64,000 bases of DNA from Arthrobacter oryzae (GTDB lineage: Bacteria; Actinomycetota; Actinomycetes; Actinomycetales; Micrococcaceae). Location of the stretch: positions 1 to 64,000 of the forward strand of contig NZ_JAUSSM010000005.1 of assembly GCF_030812315.1 (NCBI RefSeq). Reading direction: 5' to 3'. Position 1 is the stretch's first letter. Each line of letters begins with the position of its first letter. Made by a program: the position numbers and the translations under genes. The notes under the pieces were generated by a model. That model did not search any database. It saw only the letters and a list, made by a program, of their open reading frames with translations, and was not told the DNA's origin. Below are positions 9,416 through 18,182 of the stretch, piece by piece.

Positions 9416-10380
9416 CCTGTCGGCGTCGATGATTGCCGTTCATCCCGAAACCTGATCGCTGCCTTGACCTTTTCGACCAGAAACGGTTTGTCGCCGTCGA
9501 GATCCTCCTTGAAGACCCTGACTTCCCGCCAGCCCAGTTGCTCAGTTACGCCCTGCCGGCGCGCGTCGCTGCGGGCTTGCCCCGGGTCGGCGTGGTGCGC
9601 GCCGTCGTACTGCAACGCGATCCGTTGCTGTGGATAGGCCGCATCAGGCCAAACGGCTGGCTGCCCCCAGCCATTCATGATGACGTAATTGAGCGTGGGT
9701 TCACCCAGCCGGGAACCGGCCAGGATCATCCTCATCCGGGTTTCCTGTGGGGAGTCGGCACCCACGCGGATTTCAGGCAGCGCGAGGCGTGCCGTCTTCA
9801 TCCCTCGCATTCCCGGGTGCGCAGCCACCATCCTGCGTAGTTCTTCAATGCTGCAAAGTGCCGTTTTCGGCCTTGGAAAGTTCGGGCCGTGTGCACAGAC
9901 CAATGAGTCACCGGCCGCGACCAGTTCGTCGACGGTCATGAGCGAGGCGAGGTCAAGCCACGTCCTTGCCGGCGAGGTGACCCGGACGCCGTCGTGCATT
10001 ACAACTTCTCCTGCCTTGAACGTCATCCGGTGACCGACAACGTTGCGGCGCCGCGGCTTGCTGCCCTCCCGTTCCCGGGCAACGTGGATGCGCCAATCCT
10101 CCTGCATCCAGGCCGGAAGTCCGCACCCCCAAACACGGGCGCCCGAATGATGCGTCAGTACTGACGCGCCGTCCAGTTCTGTGTAGGCACGGAGGTTGGC
10201 TGCGGGGCCACCGGTTCCGGTCAAAGGGATGCGGATACCGCGCGACGGGATGACGACGTCGGGATGCCGCTGCCGCTTCCGGGTGACGCCGAGGTCCCTG
10301 GCAGCGTGAACAGTGAAGGAACCGCTAAGCAGTTCCTGCGGCAGAGGTGTTCTGGGCACACTCCAGTCTGCAACGGCCAA
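9409..10380 (-). CDS. Restriction-endonuclease-like (DUF559/Vsr-fold) hypothetical protein
   Basis: A 323-residue protein with an N-terminal region suggestive of an AbiEi-like winged helix (SFTVHAARDLGVTRKRQRH) and a C-terminal PD-(D/E)XK-type domain. In the latter, WPDAAYPQQRIALQYDGAHH supplies the usual aspartate, but the catalytic E-x-D position reads Q-Y-D. The final VTEQLGWREVRVFKEDL resembles the closing strand of Vsr/DUF559 nucleases. Such genes are frequent, variable accessory genes in Micrococcales and have no established function. It is bounded on both sides by copies of a 20-bp repeat. The TTG start at 10380 is uncertain; a GTG seven codons later is possible. Confidence 0.6.
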   Translation of the reverse strand: MAVADWSVPRTPLPQELLSGSFTVHAARDLGVTRKRQRHPDVVIPSRGIRIPLTGTGGPAANLRAYTELDGASVLTHHSGARVWGCGLPAWMQEDWRIHVAREREGSKPRRRNVVGHRMTFKAGEVVMHDGVRVTSPARTWLDLASLMTVDELVAAGDSLVCAHGPNFPRPKTALCSIEELRRMVAAHPGMRGMKTARLALPEIRVGADSPQETRMRMILAGSRLGEPTLNYVIMNGWGQPAVWPDAAYPQQRIALQYDGAHHADPGQARSDARRQGVTEQLGWREVRVFKEDLDGDKPFLVEKVKAAIRFRDERQSSTPTGT

Positions 10381-10421
10381 ACGTGCTCGAAGGCGTTATC
10401 CACAGGGGGACTTCTTGGAGA

Positions 10422-10441
10422 AGCGCGAACGGACACTTGAG
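10422..10441 (+). repeat. 20-bp intergenic repeat, copy 2
   Basis: An exact copy of the repeat seen at 9363. It pairs as the left arm of an inverted repeat with copy 3 at 10467. Confidence 0.85.
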
Positions 10442-10466
10442 GCCCGGCCCGCCGTGCTCCGAAGGA

Positions 10467-10486
10467 CTCAAGTGTCCGTTCGCGCT
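10467..10486 (-). repeat. 20-bp intergenic repeat, copy 3 (inverted)
   Basis: The exact reverse complement of copies 1 and 2. With copy 2 it forms a potential 20-bp stem around a 25-base loop. Confidence 0.85.
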
Positions 10487-10498
10487 GGCAGCGAGGTC

Positions 10499-10518
10499 CT
10501 CAAGTGTCCGTTCGCGCT
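10499..10518 (-). repeat. 20-bp intergenic repeat, copy 4 (inverted)
   Basis: A second inverted copy directly downstream of copy 3, separated by 12 bases. Copies 2 to 4 fill most of the gap between the nuclease-like gene and the FemX-like gene; the rest of 10381-10549 shows nothing else recognisable. Confidence 0.85.
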
Positions 10519-10549
10519 GGGGGAAAGGAGCGGGGCAGCGAGGGCCGGG

Positions 10550-11497
10550 TCAGTTGCGGAGGGCGCGCAGCTTTTCGCGGGCCTTCCTTGCCAGTTGGTA
10601 GGCGCCGTAGCGGACCTTCTTCACGGGCAGGTCCCAGGTGCCCGGGTAGGCGATCTCCCGCCCTCCGAATGACTTCTTGAACGCCGTGAACCCGGCCCAT
10701 TTGTGGTTCGGCTGGTCCTCCGGGGCAACACCCCATAGGTCCACGTATTTCAGGCCCTTTTCCTTGGCGTCCGCCATGAGGGTGACCAGGAGCGGTATGC
10801 CGGCACTGAGCTTCCGGTGTGAGTCGTCCAGGGCCGCGTGGGCGTAGGTACGCGTGTCGGCGGAATCGTAGGCAAGGGCAGCGGCGATGGGGCCGCCGTG
10901 GCGTTCGGCGATGAACAGCGTCGCCGCTCCCGCAGGCATGAGGGAACGGGCCACCTGGCTCAGGTACTCATCACTCTGCGGCTTGAACCCGCTCCTTTTG
11001 GCCGTCATGTGCAGGAAGTTCAGCAGCACGCGGATATCCTCCGGATCCTGCGACGACCGGAAAGTCACGTCCTTCTTGTGAATGTTCCGGTAGAGGTTCC
11101 GGTTCACGGGTTTCATGGCGGCCAGAATGTCCTTGAAGTCCTGTTCGAGGTCCACGATCCAGCTCAGTTCCGGCTGCTGGCTGACCGGAGCGGGCTGCAG
11201 GCCGCGGCTCCGCAGCACGGTTTCGGACGCAGCAGTATCGATTCCGGCACTGACAGGTTCAATCCGGACAAACGCTGCCCTGCTCTTTCGGGCCACGGCC
11301 ACGAGGGCCGCCAGCGCGTCGTCGAACGCTTCCAGGGAAGCCGCTACCGGACCGTACGGGGCGTAGAGGACCTTGCCCGCAGGATTCCTCTCCTCGACCG
11401 CCAGAAAGCTCCAACCCGGCCCCGATTGTTCGTGTACCGTGCGCCCGAGGGAACGCTGGAAATCCGCCCACTGCGGGGTCTGCAGGAAGTATTCCAC
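10550..11497 (-). CDS. FemX/FemAB-type lipid II aminoacyltransferase
   Basis: A 315-residue protein with the double-GNAT fold of Fem transferases, which add amino acids from aminoacyl-tRNA to the peptidoglycan stem peptide and so build interpeptide bridges. Family traits are the N-terminal FLQTPQWADFQRSLGRTVHEQ, the central MKPVNRNLYRNIHKKDVTFRSS linker, and the C-terminal YVDLWGVAPEDQPNHKWAGFTAFKKSFGG, which is the highly conserved end motif. Micrococcaceae have bridged peptidoglycan, so a wall role is expected. The added residue cannot be told from the sequence. It lies five bases after manA and is probably co-transcribed with it. Confidence 0.85.
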   Translation of the reverse strand: MEYFLQTPQWADFQRSLGRTVHEQSGPGWSFLAVEERNPAGKVLYAPYGPVAASLEAFDDALAALVAVARKSRAAFVRIEPVSAGIDTAASETVLRSRGLQPAPVSQQPELSWIVDLEQDFKDILAAMKPVNRNLYRNIHKKDVTFRSSQDPEDIRVLLNFLHMTAKRSGFKPQSDEYLSQVARSLMPAGAATLFIAERHGGPIAAALAYDSADTRTYAHAALDDSHRKLSAGIPLLVTLMADAKEKGLKYVDLWGVAPEDQPNHKWAGFTAFKKSFGGREIAYPGTWDLPVKKVRYGAYQLARKAREKLRALRN

Positions 11498-11501
11498 CGG
11501 A

Positions 11502-12752
11502 TCAGGACCCGACGGCCGTGGTCACGGCAAAGGCGACTGCGCCCTCGCTGGTGCCGGCAACCGGGTGTACGTTGATTGGAGCCTCCGCGGCGGGGAGGAA
11601 GGCGCTGGCCCCGCGGTCCAGGTGGAGGTCGCCCTTGGGGGAGTCCAGCAGGACCGAGCCCGACACCACGATGATGACGGCGGCACCGGACTGCGCCAGC
11701 GGAACGGCGCCGCCGTCCGGCTCCAGCACGATGCGCTGCAGCTGGAATTCGCGGAACGGCGGCCGGTAGAGTTCCTGGCCCAGCGCAGACACCTCAGGGT
11801 CCAGCATCGGCACTCCCACCGACTCGAACTCGACGGTGGCCAAGAGCTCGGGAACGTCCACGAACTTCGGCGTGAGGCCGCCGCGGAGCACGTTGTCCGA
11901 CGAAGCCATAACCTCGATTCCGAGCCCGTGCAGGTATGCATGGATATTGCCCGCCGGCAGGTAGACGGCCTCGCCGGGGGACAGCGAGATCCTGTTCAGC
12001 AGCAGCGAGATGAGCACCCCGGGATCGCCGGGGTAGTGGCCGTGCAGGCTGACAACCGTCGACAGCTCGGTCTGGTACGGGGTCATCGTCAGCCCTGCCT
12101 TGAGGGCCGCCACGAGCTCGCGCACCGCATGCGAAACGGCGTGGCCCCCACCGATGAGCCTGGTGAAAGCAGCTTTCAGGGCATCGTGCTCAACCGGGGC
12201 AGAGAGGTCCTCGACAACCTCCAGGAACACCTGCGGAACGTCAACGGACATTTCGCGCATGGATGCCGTCAGGTGCTCGAAGAGCGCGCGGGACGAAGGC
12301 GCCGGGCGGAAGCCGCACAGCGCCTCGAACGGCGTGAGGGCGAAGACCATCTCCGGCTTGTGGTTGTCGTCCTTGTAGTTCCGCTCTGCGGCGGAACGGT
12401 CGACGCTGGCAGCCTCCTCGCGGGCAAAACCCGCCCGGGCCTGTTCCAGCGTGGGGTGCACCTGAAGGGAGAGGGGACTTTCGGCAGCCAGGACCTTGAG
12501 CAGGAACGGCAGGCGGGGGCCGAACTCTGCCACGCTGGCACCGCCCAGATGGTGTTCGGGATCGGAACTGATCAGTTCATCCAATGCGAGCGGACCGCCG
12601 TCGGCCGGGGTGGCCACAGACGGCGAGTCCGGGTGCGCGCCAACCCACAGTTCCGCTTCCGGGCCGCCGGAGGCCTGCCTGCCCAGCAGGCCGGCGATCG
12701 CGGTGGTGGATCCCCAGGCGTAGGGGCGGAGGACATTCTCAATTTCGTACAC
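11502..12752 (-). CDS. manA: Mannose-6-phosphate isomerase, class I
   Basis: A 416-residue zinc metalloenzyme that interconverts fructose 6-phosphate and mannose 6-phosphate, feeding GDP-mannose and polyprenyl-phosphate-mannose. The N-terminal NVLRPYAWGSTTAIAGLLG and the ELWVGAHPDSPS segment (about residue 35) are typical of class I enzymes. The zinc motif LQVHPTLEQARAGFAREE is near residue 100. Another conserved block reads LSPGEAVYLPAGNIHAYLHGLGIEVMASSDN around residue 255. In many actinobacteria manA sits with manB next to the DUF3499 and Trm112 genes; here it is 12 kb away. Its product supports the protein mannosyltransferase encoded at 33.7-35.4 kb. Confidence 0.95.
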   Translation of the reverse strand: MYEIENVLRPYAWGSTTAIAGLLGRQASGGPEAELWVGAHPDSPSVATPADGGPLALDELISSDPEHHLGGASVAEFGPRLPFLLKVLAAESPLSLQVHPTLEQARAGFAREEAASVDRSAAERNYKDDNHKPEMVFALTPFEALCGFRPAPSSRALFEHLTASMREMSVDVPQVFLEVVEDLSAPVEHDALKAAFTRLIGGGHAVSHAVRELVAALKAGLTMTPYQTELSTVVSLHGHYPGDPGVLISLLLNRISLSPGEAVYLPAGNIHAYLHGLGIEVMASSDNVLRGGLTPKFVDVPELLATVEFESVGVPMLDPEVSALGQELYRPPFREFQLQRIVLEPDGGAVPLAQSGAAVIIVVSGSVLLDSPKGDLHLDRGASAFLPAAEAPINVHPVAGTSEGAVAFAVTTAVGS

Positions 12753-12849
12753 GGCCTGGTGTCCTTATCTCGTTGCAGCAGGCTGGCTGCTGCAGATTCA
12801 TCGATGCGTGCTGGCCGCCTGGACGGCGGGAGGAGTTGGGAAAGGGCGC

Positions 12850-14493
12850 CTAAAGCGGGCGGCACTGGCCGTTGGTGGCCACGAGGTCCCGGATTGCCTG
12901 CTCGTTGCCCTCGCGCTTGAACTGGTTGAGCATCTCTTCCGTGATGGGCTCGCCATCGGGGGTGGTGGTCACCGGTGTGAAGTCCGACGCCGTCGGCGAC
13001 GGAGCCGGCTGGGTCAGGGGAGCCGCCGGTGCGGCCGCCATGAGCGGGCCCGGGGCCGTTCCGGGCTGCACGATGCTGTCCTCCATGCCGGAAGTCCCGG
13101 CTGCCCCAGCCGACTTTTCGGACTGTGCGGCAAGCAGTTGGTCAACCTTCTCGTGGATCTGGTCGAAGTCCGGAACTGTGGAGAACGAGGCGTCGAAGTC
13201 CGGCGGGCCGATGGTCAGCCTGCTGACCTCCTGGCCCTTGGCCTTCATGGCCAGATCCACAAAGCTGCCTAGCTGGCTGGCGGAAATGTTGGAGTCGACC
13301 ACCTTGGTGCCCGCATTTGCGATGTCTTCAAACTTGGAGAGCAGCGTTGCAGGGTCGAGCTGCTTCAGCATGGCCTGCTGGACGCACTGCTGACGCTGGA
13401 TCCGGGCATAGTCGTCGACGAATTCGCGGGAGCGTCCGTACCAGAGGGCGTGGTAGCCGTTCAGGTGCTGTTCGCCGGCCGGGATCCAGCCGAGGGGCAT
13501 TCCGTGGATGCCGTTGGCCTCGTCCACCATGTCGCCGCTCAGCGGCACCCAGCCGCCGGCCTTGATCCTGATGCCGCCCATGGCGTCGATAAGCTTCGCA
13601 AACCCGTCCATGTCCACCAGGACGTAGGCCTGGACCGTGATGCCCAGCGAACCCGACACGGCCTCGAGGGTCGCCTGGGCGCCGGGATCGGCGACGCCGG
13701 GGTAGAGATCCGCGTGTTCGTTGGTCACTTCGGTGTTGATCGCGTTGATGAGGCAGTCGTTGCCGCAGTCATAGCCGTCCGGGTAGATCTGCCGCATCGG
13801 CGAGCCCTCGCTGAACTGTGCGTTCTGCAGGTTGCGCGGCACTGAGATGATGGCGGTCTGACCGGTCTTGGCGTCGACGCTGAGGACGGACAGGCTGTCC
13901 GGACGGCGGCCCGTGCGGTCGTCGCCGGCGTCGCCGCCCATCATCAGGAAGTTGTAGCGGCCTTCCACCGGATCGATCGCGGGCCCGGCCGAGAAGATGC
14001 TGCCGATCGCGTTCCGGCTCACGTTCAGCACGTACGCCGCGTATCCCAGGGTGCCACTGCTGAGCACCATTGCCAGAACCAGGGCGACGCCGACGATGGG
14101 CCGCATCCCGGGTGCCAGCAGGACCGGCCGGATGAGCCGGAGCGTGTTGACGAACAGCGCTGCCCAGCCCAGTGCGAGCGCAACGAGGATGATGATGATC
14201 AGGAGTGAGGCCACCGTGTTGGTGAGGATGCCGATCAGCAGGGTGCGGTTGGTCAGTAACAGCACCAGCGCCGCGATCGCCAGGCCCCAGACGGCGAGTG
14301 TCACCCGGAGGGCGATCCTTCCAAGCTTGCGGTCGCCAGCCACGATCTGGGCGCTGCCCGGGACAAACAGGGTCAGCAGCAGCAGGACAAACGCACGCTT
14401 TGTCCTGACGGGCGCCGGAGCGTTCAAGGGGTTACGGACGGGGTCCGTTAGGGCCGGCTGCGGCGCCTGTGGACGGGATTGGCTGGTGGTCAT
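12850..14493 (-). CDS. LytR-CpsA-Psr (LCP) family cell-wall ligase
   Basis: A protein of about 547 residues that transfers lipid-linked glycopolymers onto peptidoglycan outside the membrane. A Pro-rich cytoplasmic N-terminus is followed by about four hydrophobic segments. The LCP catalytic domain has the diagnostic NFLMMGGDAGDDRTGRRPDSLSVLSVD with its Arg/Asp pyrophosphate site, then SVPRNLQ and MDGFAKLIDAMGGI. The C-terminal 100 residues are Ala/Pro-rich and variable. The ATG at 14493 is chosen because AGGA lies eight bases upstream; the longer open frame would run into purE. Several extra membrane helices before the LCP domain are typical of the actinobacterial form. Confidence 0.92.
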   Translation of the reverse strand: MTTSQSRPQAPQPALTDPVRNPLNAPAPVRTKRAFVLLLLTLFVPGSAQIVAGDRKLGRIALRVTLAVWGLAIAALVLLLTNRTLLIGILTNTVASLLIIIILVALALGWAALFVNTLRLIRPVLLAPGMRPIVGVALVLAMVLSSGTLGYAAYVLNVSRNAIGSIFSAGPAIDPVEGRYNFLMMGGDAGDDRTGRRPDSLSVLSVDAKTGQTAIISVPRNLQNAQFSEGSPMRQIYPDGYDCGNDCLINAINTEVTNEHADLYPGVADPGAQATLEAVSGSLGITVQAYVLVDMDGFAKLIDAMGGIRIKAGGWVPLSGDMVDEANGIHGMPLGWIPAGEQHLNGYHALWYGRSREFVDDYARIQRQQCVQQAMLKQLDPATLLSKFEDIANAGTKVVDSNISASQLGSFVDLAMKAKGQEVSRLTIGPPDFDASFSTVPDFDQIHEKVDQLLAAQSEKSAGAAGTSGMEDSIVQPGTAPGPLMAAAPAAPLTQPAPSPTASDFTPVTTTPDGEPITEEMLNQFKREGNEQAIRDLVATNGQCRPL

Positions 14494-14503
14494 CTGTTGA
14501 TTC

Positions 14504-15097
14504 CTAACGGCTGCCCCGGAGAACGACGTTGCCGTCGGAGAATACTTCACTGACTTTGTGGCGCAGGTTCGCGCCCTTTCGGGTGGCGACGTCGTTGAGC
14601 TCCTGGGCGAATTCGATCAGGTCGCCCCGCAGGCGGACGGCTAGGTCGTCCGTCCCTGAGGCCAGCATGCGGACGGCAAGAAGCCCCGCGTTGCGGGCGC
14701 CTGCGATCGAAACGGTGGCCACCGGAACGCCGGCGGGCATCTGGACGATGGACAGCAGCGAGTCCATGCCGTCGAGCGTCTTAAGCGGGACGGGAACTCC
14801 GATGACCGGCAGCGGGGTCACAGAGGCGAGCATGCCGGGCAGGTGCGCAGCGCCGCCGGCGCCGGCAATGATGACGCGCAGCCCGCGCTCGTGGGCGGTC
14901 TGGCCATAGCGGATCATTTCCGTCGGCATCCGGTGGGCCGAAACCACATCCGCTTCGAAGGGGATGCCAAATTCGGCCAGGGCCTCAGCAGCGGCCTCCA
15001 TGACCGGCCAGTCCGAATCCGAACCCATAACAAGGCCCACGATCGGCGCGGCTGAATCTGAGTCAGCGGCGTGGATTGAAGCTGTGCGGGTGCTCAT
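14504..15097 (-). CDS. purE: N5-carboxyaminoimidazole ribonucleotide mutase
   Basis: A 197-residue enzyme of de novo purine synthesis that moves the carboxylate of N5-CAIR to give CAIR. The class I signature [16 protein letters not shown] is near residue 25, followed by SAHRMP and [14 protein letters not shown] (about residue 80-95). The N-terminal 18 residues are a non-conserved extension. Its start overlaps the purK stop by four bases, so the two are translationally coupled and act in successive steps. The LCP gene follows 10 bases later and may be in the same transcript. Confidence 0.96.
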   Translation of the reverse strand: MSTRTASIHAADSDSAAPIVGLVMGSDSDWPVMEAAAEALAEFGIPFEADVVSAHRMPTEMIRYGQTAHERGLRVIIAGAGGAAHLPGMLASVTPLPVIGVPVPLKTLDGMDSLLSIVQMPAGVPVATVSIAGARNAGLLAVRMLASGTDDLAVRLRGDLIEFAQELNDVATRKGANLRHKVSEVFSDGNVVLRGSR

Positions 15098-16287
15098 GCG
15101 GTCTCCTCGGAGTCTTGCGACGTTCGGGCCGGCGTCCGGCCGTCACGGATGATGCTTGCGACGATCGTGGCACGCTGCCGGACCGAATCAACGTCAGATG
15201 CCGAAGCCCCCACCAGGTTGACGTGGCCGATCTTCCTGCCGGGCCGGACCGACTTGCCATAGCAATGGATCTTCGCGGCGGGCTCTGTGGCCATGGCCTG
15301 GGGAAAGGCAGAGTACAGCTCCTGGTTCTCGCCGCCGAGGAAATTCTTCATAACCACTACCGGGCCCAAGGCGTCCGTGGCGCCGAGGGGCAGGTTCAGG
15401 ACCGCCCGCAGGTGCTGCTCGAACTGGCTCGTTACAGACCCGTCCTGGGTCCAGTGCCCGGTGTTGTGCGGACGCATTGCGAGTTCGTTGATCAGGAAGC
15501 CGGAGCCAACACCCGGAGTTTCGAAGAGTTCCACGGCCATGACACCGGTGACCCCGAGTTCGTTGGCGATGCGGATTGCCGCGTCTTCGGCTGCTGCGGC
15601 CACTTCGAGGGGGATGTCCTGGGCGGGGGCAATTACTTCGTCGCAGACGCCGTCCACCTGGATGGTGTGGACTACGGGCCATGCGCGGGATTCACCATCC
15701 GGAGTCCTGGCAACGAGCGCTGAAAGCTCCCGGCTGAACTCCACCTTGGCTTCAGCCAGCAGGGGGGCCATGGCCTCGAACCAGTCCGCGGTGTCCGCGG
15801 CTTCGGCTGCCGACCCGACGATGCGGACGCCCTTGCCGTCATAGCCGCCGCGCGGCGTCTTCAGCACCACGGGCCAGCCGGTCTTCTCGCCAAAAGCAAC
15901 CAAGGCATCGACGTCGGCCACCGAGGCCCATACGGGGTTCGGCAGCTCCAGCCTGTCAATGGCGGCACGCATCACCAGCTTGTCCTGTGCGTGGACCAGG
16001 GCATCCGGGCCGGGCTGCACATTGACACCGGCCTCCTGGAGGGCCCGCAGGTGGTCGTTGGGGACGTGCTCATGATCAAACGTCATGACGTCCAGCCCCT
16101 TGGAGAACTCCAGCAGGGCGTCAAGGTCCTTGTAGTCACCTACCGGCGACGTCGGCACAGCGGAGACTGCGGATACGTCCTCGCCTTCGGCCAGGACACG
16201 GAGTTCAAAGCCCAGGGCCGTTGCGGCGGGGGCCATCATGCGGGCAAGTTGGCCGCCGCCAACTACGCCGATTACTGGAAAAGTCAC
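15094..16287 (-). CDS. purK: N5-carboxyaminoimidazole ribonucleotide synthase
   Basis: An enzyme of about 397 residues with the ATP-grasp fold. It uses ATP and bicarbonate to carboxylate AIR, the step before PurE. The N-terminal [21 protein letters not shown] (about residues 5-25) is the pre-ATP-grasp motif, and [15 protein letters not shown] (about residue 150) is the nucleotide lid. [20 protein letters not shown] (about residue 270) is the strongly conserved metal site. The GTG at 16287 is preferred over an upstream frame because it directly precedes the conserved domain. A TAGGCT box ends seven bases earlier, suggesting leaderless expression. Confidence 0.95.
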   Translation of the reverse strand: MTFPVIGVVGGGQLARMMAPAATALGFELRVLAEGEDVSAVSAVPTSPVGDYKDLDALLEFSKGLDVMTFDHEHVPNDHLRALQEAGVNVQPGPDALVHAQDKLVMRAAIDRLELPNPVWASVADVDALVAFGEKTGWPVVLKTPRGGYDGKGVRIVGSAAEAADTADWFEAMAPLLAEAKVEFSRELSALVARTPDGESRAWPVVHTIQVDGVCDEVIAPAQDIPLEVAAAAEDAAIRIANELGVTGVMAVELFETPGVGSGFLINELAMRPHNTGHWTQDGSVTSQFEQHLRAVLNLPLGATDALGPVVVMKNFLGGENQELYSAFPQAMATEPAAKIHCYGKSVRPGRKIGHVNLVGASASDVDSVRQRATIVASIIRDGRTPARTSQDSEETA

Positions 16288-16471
16288 AAGAGCCAGCCTA
16301 CAGAAGAGCAGAGGCGTTACGGGCGTCCGCATCGTTTCGGCCCGGAATTTGCGTCATTTCGATGCCCGCGCAGTCCTGTGCTGCAGGGCCGTCGGGACTG
16401 CTCCCAGCCTTTTCGGGCTAAAATGGGTTCTTGGCCCTGTGGCCGGAAATCTCAGACGGCCATGGAGGGTC

Positions 16472-17056
16472 ATGATTTACACACTTGCAGAACGTTTGCG
16501 CGGACTCGCCTCACTTTTCTGGCGTGAGGTGGCAAAGTTCGGCGCCGTCGGCGGTGTCGCCTTCGTTATCGACAACGGCCTGACGTACTTCCTGATGCAC
16601 GGCCCGATGTCCGACAGCGAGGCCAAAGCCAGGTTCGTGGGCGCCTCGGTGGCCACGATCTTCTCCTGGATCGCCAACCGGTTCTGGACCTTCCGGCACC
16701 GCCGCCAGGATAACGTGATCCGCGAGTTCTTTATGTTCATCCTGATCAACGGCATCGGCATCGGCATTTCCACCGGGTTCACGGCACTGGCCAAATACTC
16801 GTTCGGCGTCACGGACAAGAACATGCTGTTCCTTGCCGGTGTGGCGGGCATCCTGGTGGCCACCGTGGTCCGCTTCTTCGCATACCGGTTCCTCGTCTTC
16901 AACAAGGAACTCGACGAAGAGCCGGCATTCTCGCATGACCACGAGATCATCGAGCTGCACCACCACCAGAACAAGCATGCAGTCCACGTTCCCGGCGGCG
17001 AGCCGGAGGCAAGGCTGAAGGATCCGGACCTCCCCAGCCCGCCCCGCATGAACTAG
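16472..17056 (+). CDS. GtrA-family membrane protein
   Basis: A protein of about 194 residues with four predicted membrane helices, the first beginning at KFGAVGGVAFVIDNGLTYFL (about residue 23). It is related to GtrA and to small flippase-like proteins that help move polyprenyl-phosphate sugars across the membrane. WIANRFWTFRHRR and VVRFFAYRFLVFNKE are the conserved positively charged loops of this family. The acidic, His-rich tail is not conserved. GGAGGG lies close upstream of the ATG. It is divergent from purK; this purK/GtrA pairing is known in mycobacteria. Confidence 0.9.
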   Translation: MIYTLAERLRGLASLFWREVAKFGAVGGVAFVIDNGLTYFLMHGPMSDSEAKARFVGASVATIFSWIANRFWTFRHRRQDNVIREFFMFILINGIGIGISTGFTALAKYSFGVTDKNMLFLAGVAGILVATVVRFFAYRFLVFNKELDEEPAFSHDHEIIELHHHQNKHAVHVPGGEPEARLKDPDLPSPPRMN

Positions 17057-17062
17057 CGGGGA

Positions 17063-17767
17063 TTATTCTCCCTGCACGCGTTCGTCGCTGAGGAGCTTGT
17101 CTGTCACCTTGACGTCAGCGTGGACCAGCACGACGGAACCGCCGTTATGCCAGGCGCCCACTGACTGGACGAGCGCCGCCTCGAGGCCGTCCGCGGCCCG
17201 GACCAGCAGACGCACCCCGGCGTCGTGGGCAGCCGCGAAGCCTTCGAGCAGGTCTGAGTGTGCGTAAGCGGTGCCGGTGGATGACACGATTGCCCGCGCC
17301 GAACCATCCGGGTCCTCATGCGCCATAAATACATCACCATGTGAGCGGACCTCTGAGCCAAAATCGACGACGCCGGGAGGCAGCTCTCCGGGCCAGCGCA
17401 TGGCGAGTGCGGGAAGCGGGACGGCAATAACGGCGTCGAACGCCGATTCCGGGTAGCCGGATTCCGGCGAGTGTGTGGCGAGCAGTTCGGCGTCGCCGGA
17501 GTCCAGGACGACCTCCATCCCGAGTTGCCACGCGGCAAGGGCCAGGATCATGGACTTCCAGTGCGCGGGAAGATCCAGCCGCAGCCGCATCCCGGGTTCG
17601 GCGTCGAGCTCGTCCTGCAGCAGGTTGCTGGTCTTGGCGACCCAGTTGTCCAGGACGCGGCCGGACAGCTCCACCCTCTCGGCGTCGGGTCCGTACCAGG
17701 TCAGTCGCGGGGACGTGGAGTGGCCGGACCGCAGTGCAGTCATCAAATCGATCGCCGGTATGCTCAT
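17063..17767 (-). CDS. TIGR03089 family protein
   Basis: A protein of about 234 residues resembling the N-terminal half of AMP-dependent acyl-CoA ligases. It keeps LTWYGPDAERVELSGRVLDNWVAKTSNLLQDEL and the GMRLRLDLPAHWKSMILALAAWQLGMEVVL segments, but it lacks the adenylate-forming motif and the C-terminal lid. It is therefore unlikely to be an active ligase. The family is confined to actinobacteria and has no known function; a position near whiB and LCP genes is typical. The start at 17767 removes nine poorly conserved residues and is supported by a CAAGAT box six bases upstream. Confidence 0.8.
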   Translation of the reverse strand: MSIPAIDLMTALRSGHSTSPRLTWYGPDAERVELSGRVLDNWVAKTSNLLQDELDAEPGMRLRLDLPAHWKSMILALAAWQLGMEVVLDSGDAELLATHSPESGYPESAFDAVIAVPLPALAMRWPGELPPGVVDFGSEVRSHGDVFMAHEDPDGSARAIVSSTGTAYAHSDLLEGFAAAHDAGVRLLVRAADGLEAALVQSVGAWHNGGSVVLVHADVKVTDKLLSDERVQGE

Positions 17768-18182
17768 GCCAACATCTTGCCACGGCGCCTGCACGCGCGG
17801 GAGGTCAGTTTGGGGGCGGTGGGAAGCCGGGGTGAGCCGGGGAGAGCATCAAGCGTCATGTGATCTCTGCCACGCGTCGATAACTAACTTTGTTAGCTTA
17901 AATGAGGCGCGGACGGCGGAAATCCCGGAATTCCCGGAAAATTCACAGAAAACTAGTCAGTAGGCTGTCAAAATCGCGGAGATCCCGGCGAGTCGGCCGA
18001 AAAACCCCGGGCGTGGCGTGGCGGCGGATTGTGCTCCGAGTTGATTATTATCCCGCTGCCGCTTGACTCCCAACGACTTACACACGTGTAATTAGTTATC
18101 GAAAGCCATTGCGCAATACGGGCCACACAACCGAGTGTCCAGGTATGCAGGCAGGGGCAGCAACATCAGGAGGGACGCCATA
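17768..18182. other. Intergenic region upstream of whiB
   Basis: About 415 bases without a gene, more AT-rich than its surroundings. It contains a short inverted repeat CTAAC-TTT-GTTAG at 17884-17896, the whiB promoter at 18063-18092, an overlapping ACACGTGT palindrome (18083-18090), and a leader of roughly 85 bases. The length suggests several regulators act here, as is usual for whiB2-type genes, but I cannot name the sites. Confidence 0.5.
18063..18092 (+). promoter_or_regulatory. whiB promoter
   Basis: TTGACT (18063-18068) and TGTAAT (18087-18092) with an 18-base spacer. This is one of the best matches to a primary sigma promoter in the window. It would give a leader of about 85 bases ending in a strong AGGAGGG ribosome binding site (18168-18174). 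Confidence 0.6.

Noticed and set aside
10396..10404. DnaA box TTATCCACA, hint of an origin
   Set aside because: It is a single perfect box without a cluster, AT-rich region, or dnaA/dnaN neighbours.
16238..16471. N-terminal extension of the GtrA protein
   Set aside because: It overlaps the purK 5' end and promoter on the other strand. The family begins right after the ATG at 16472.
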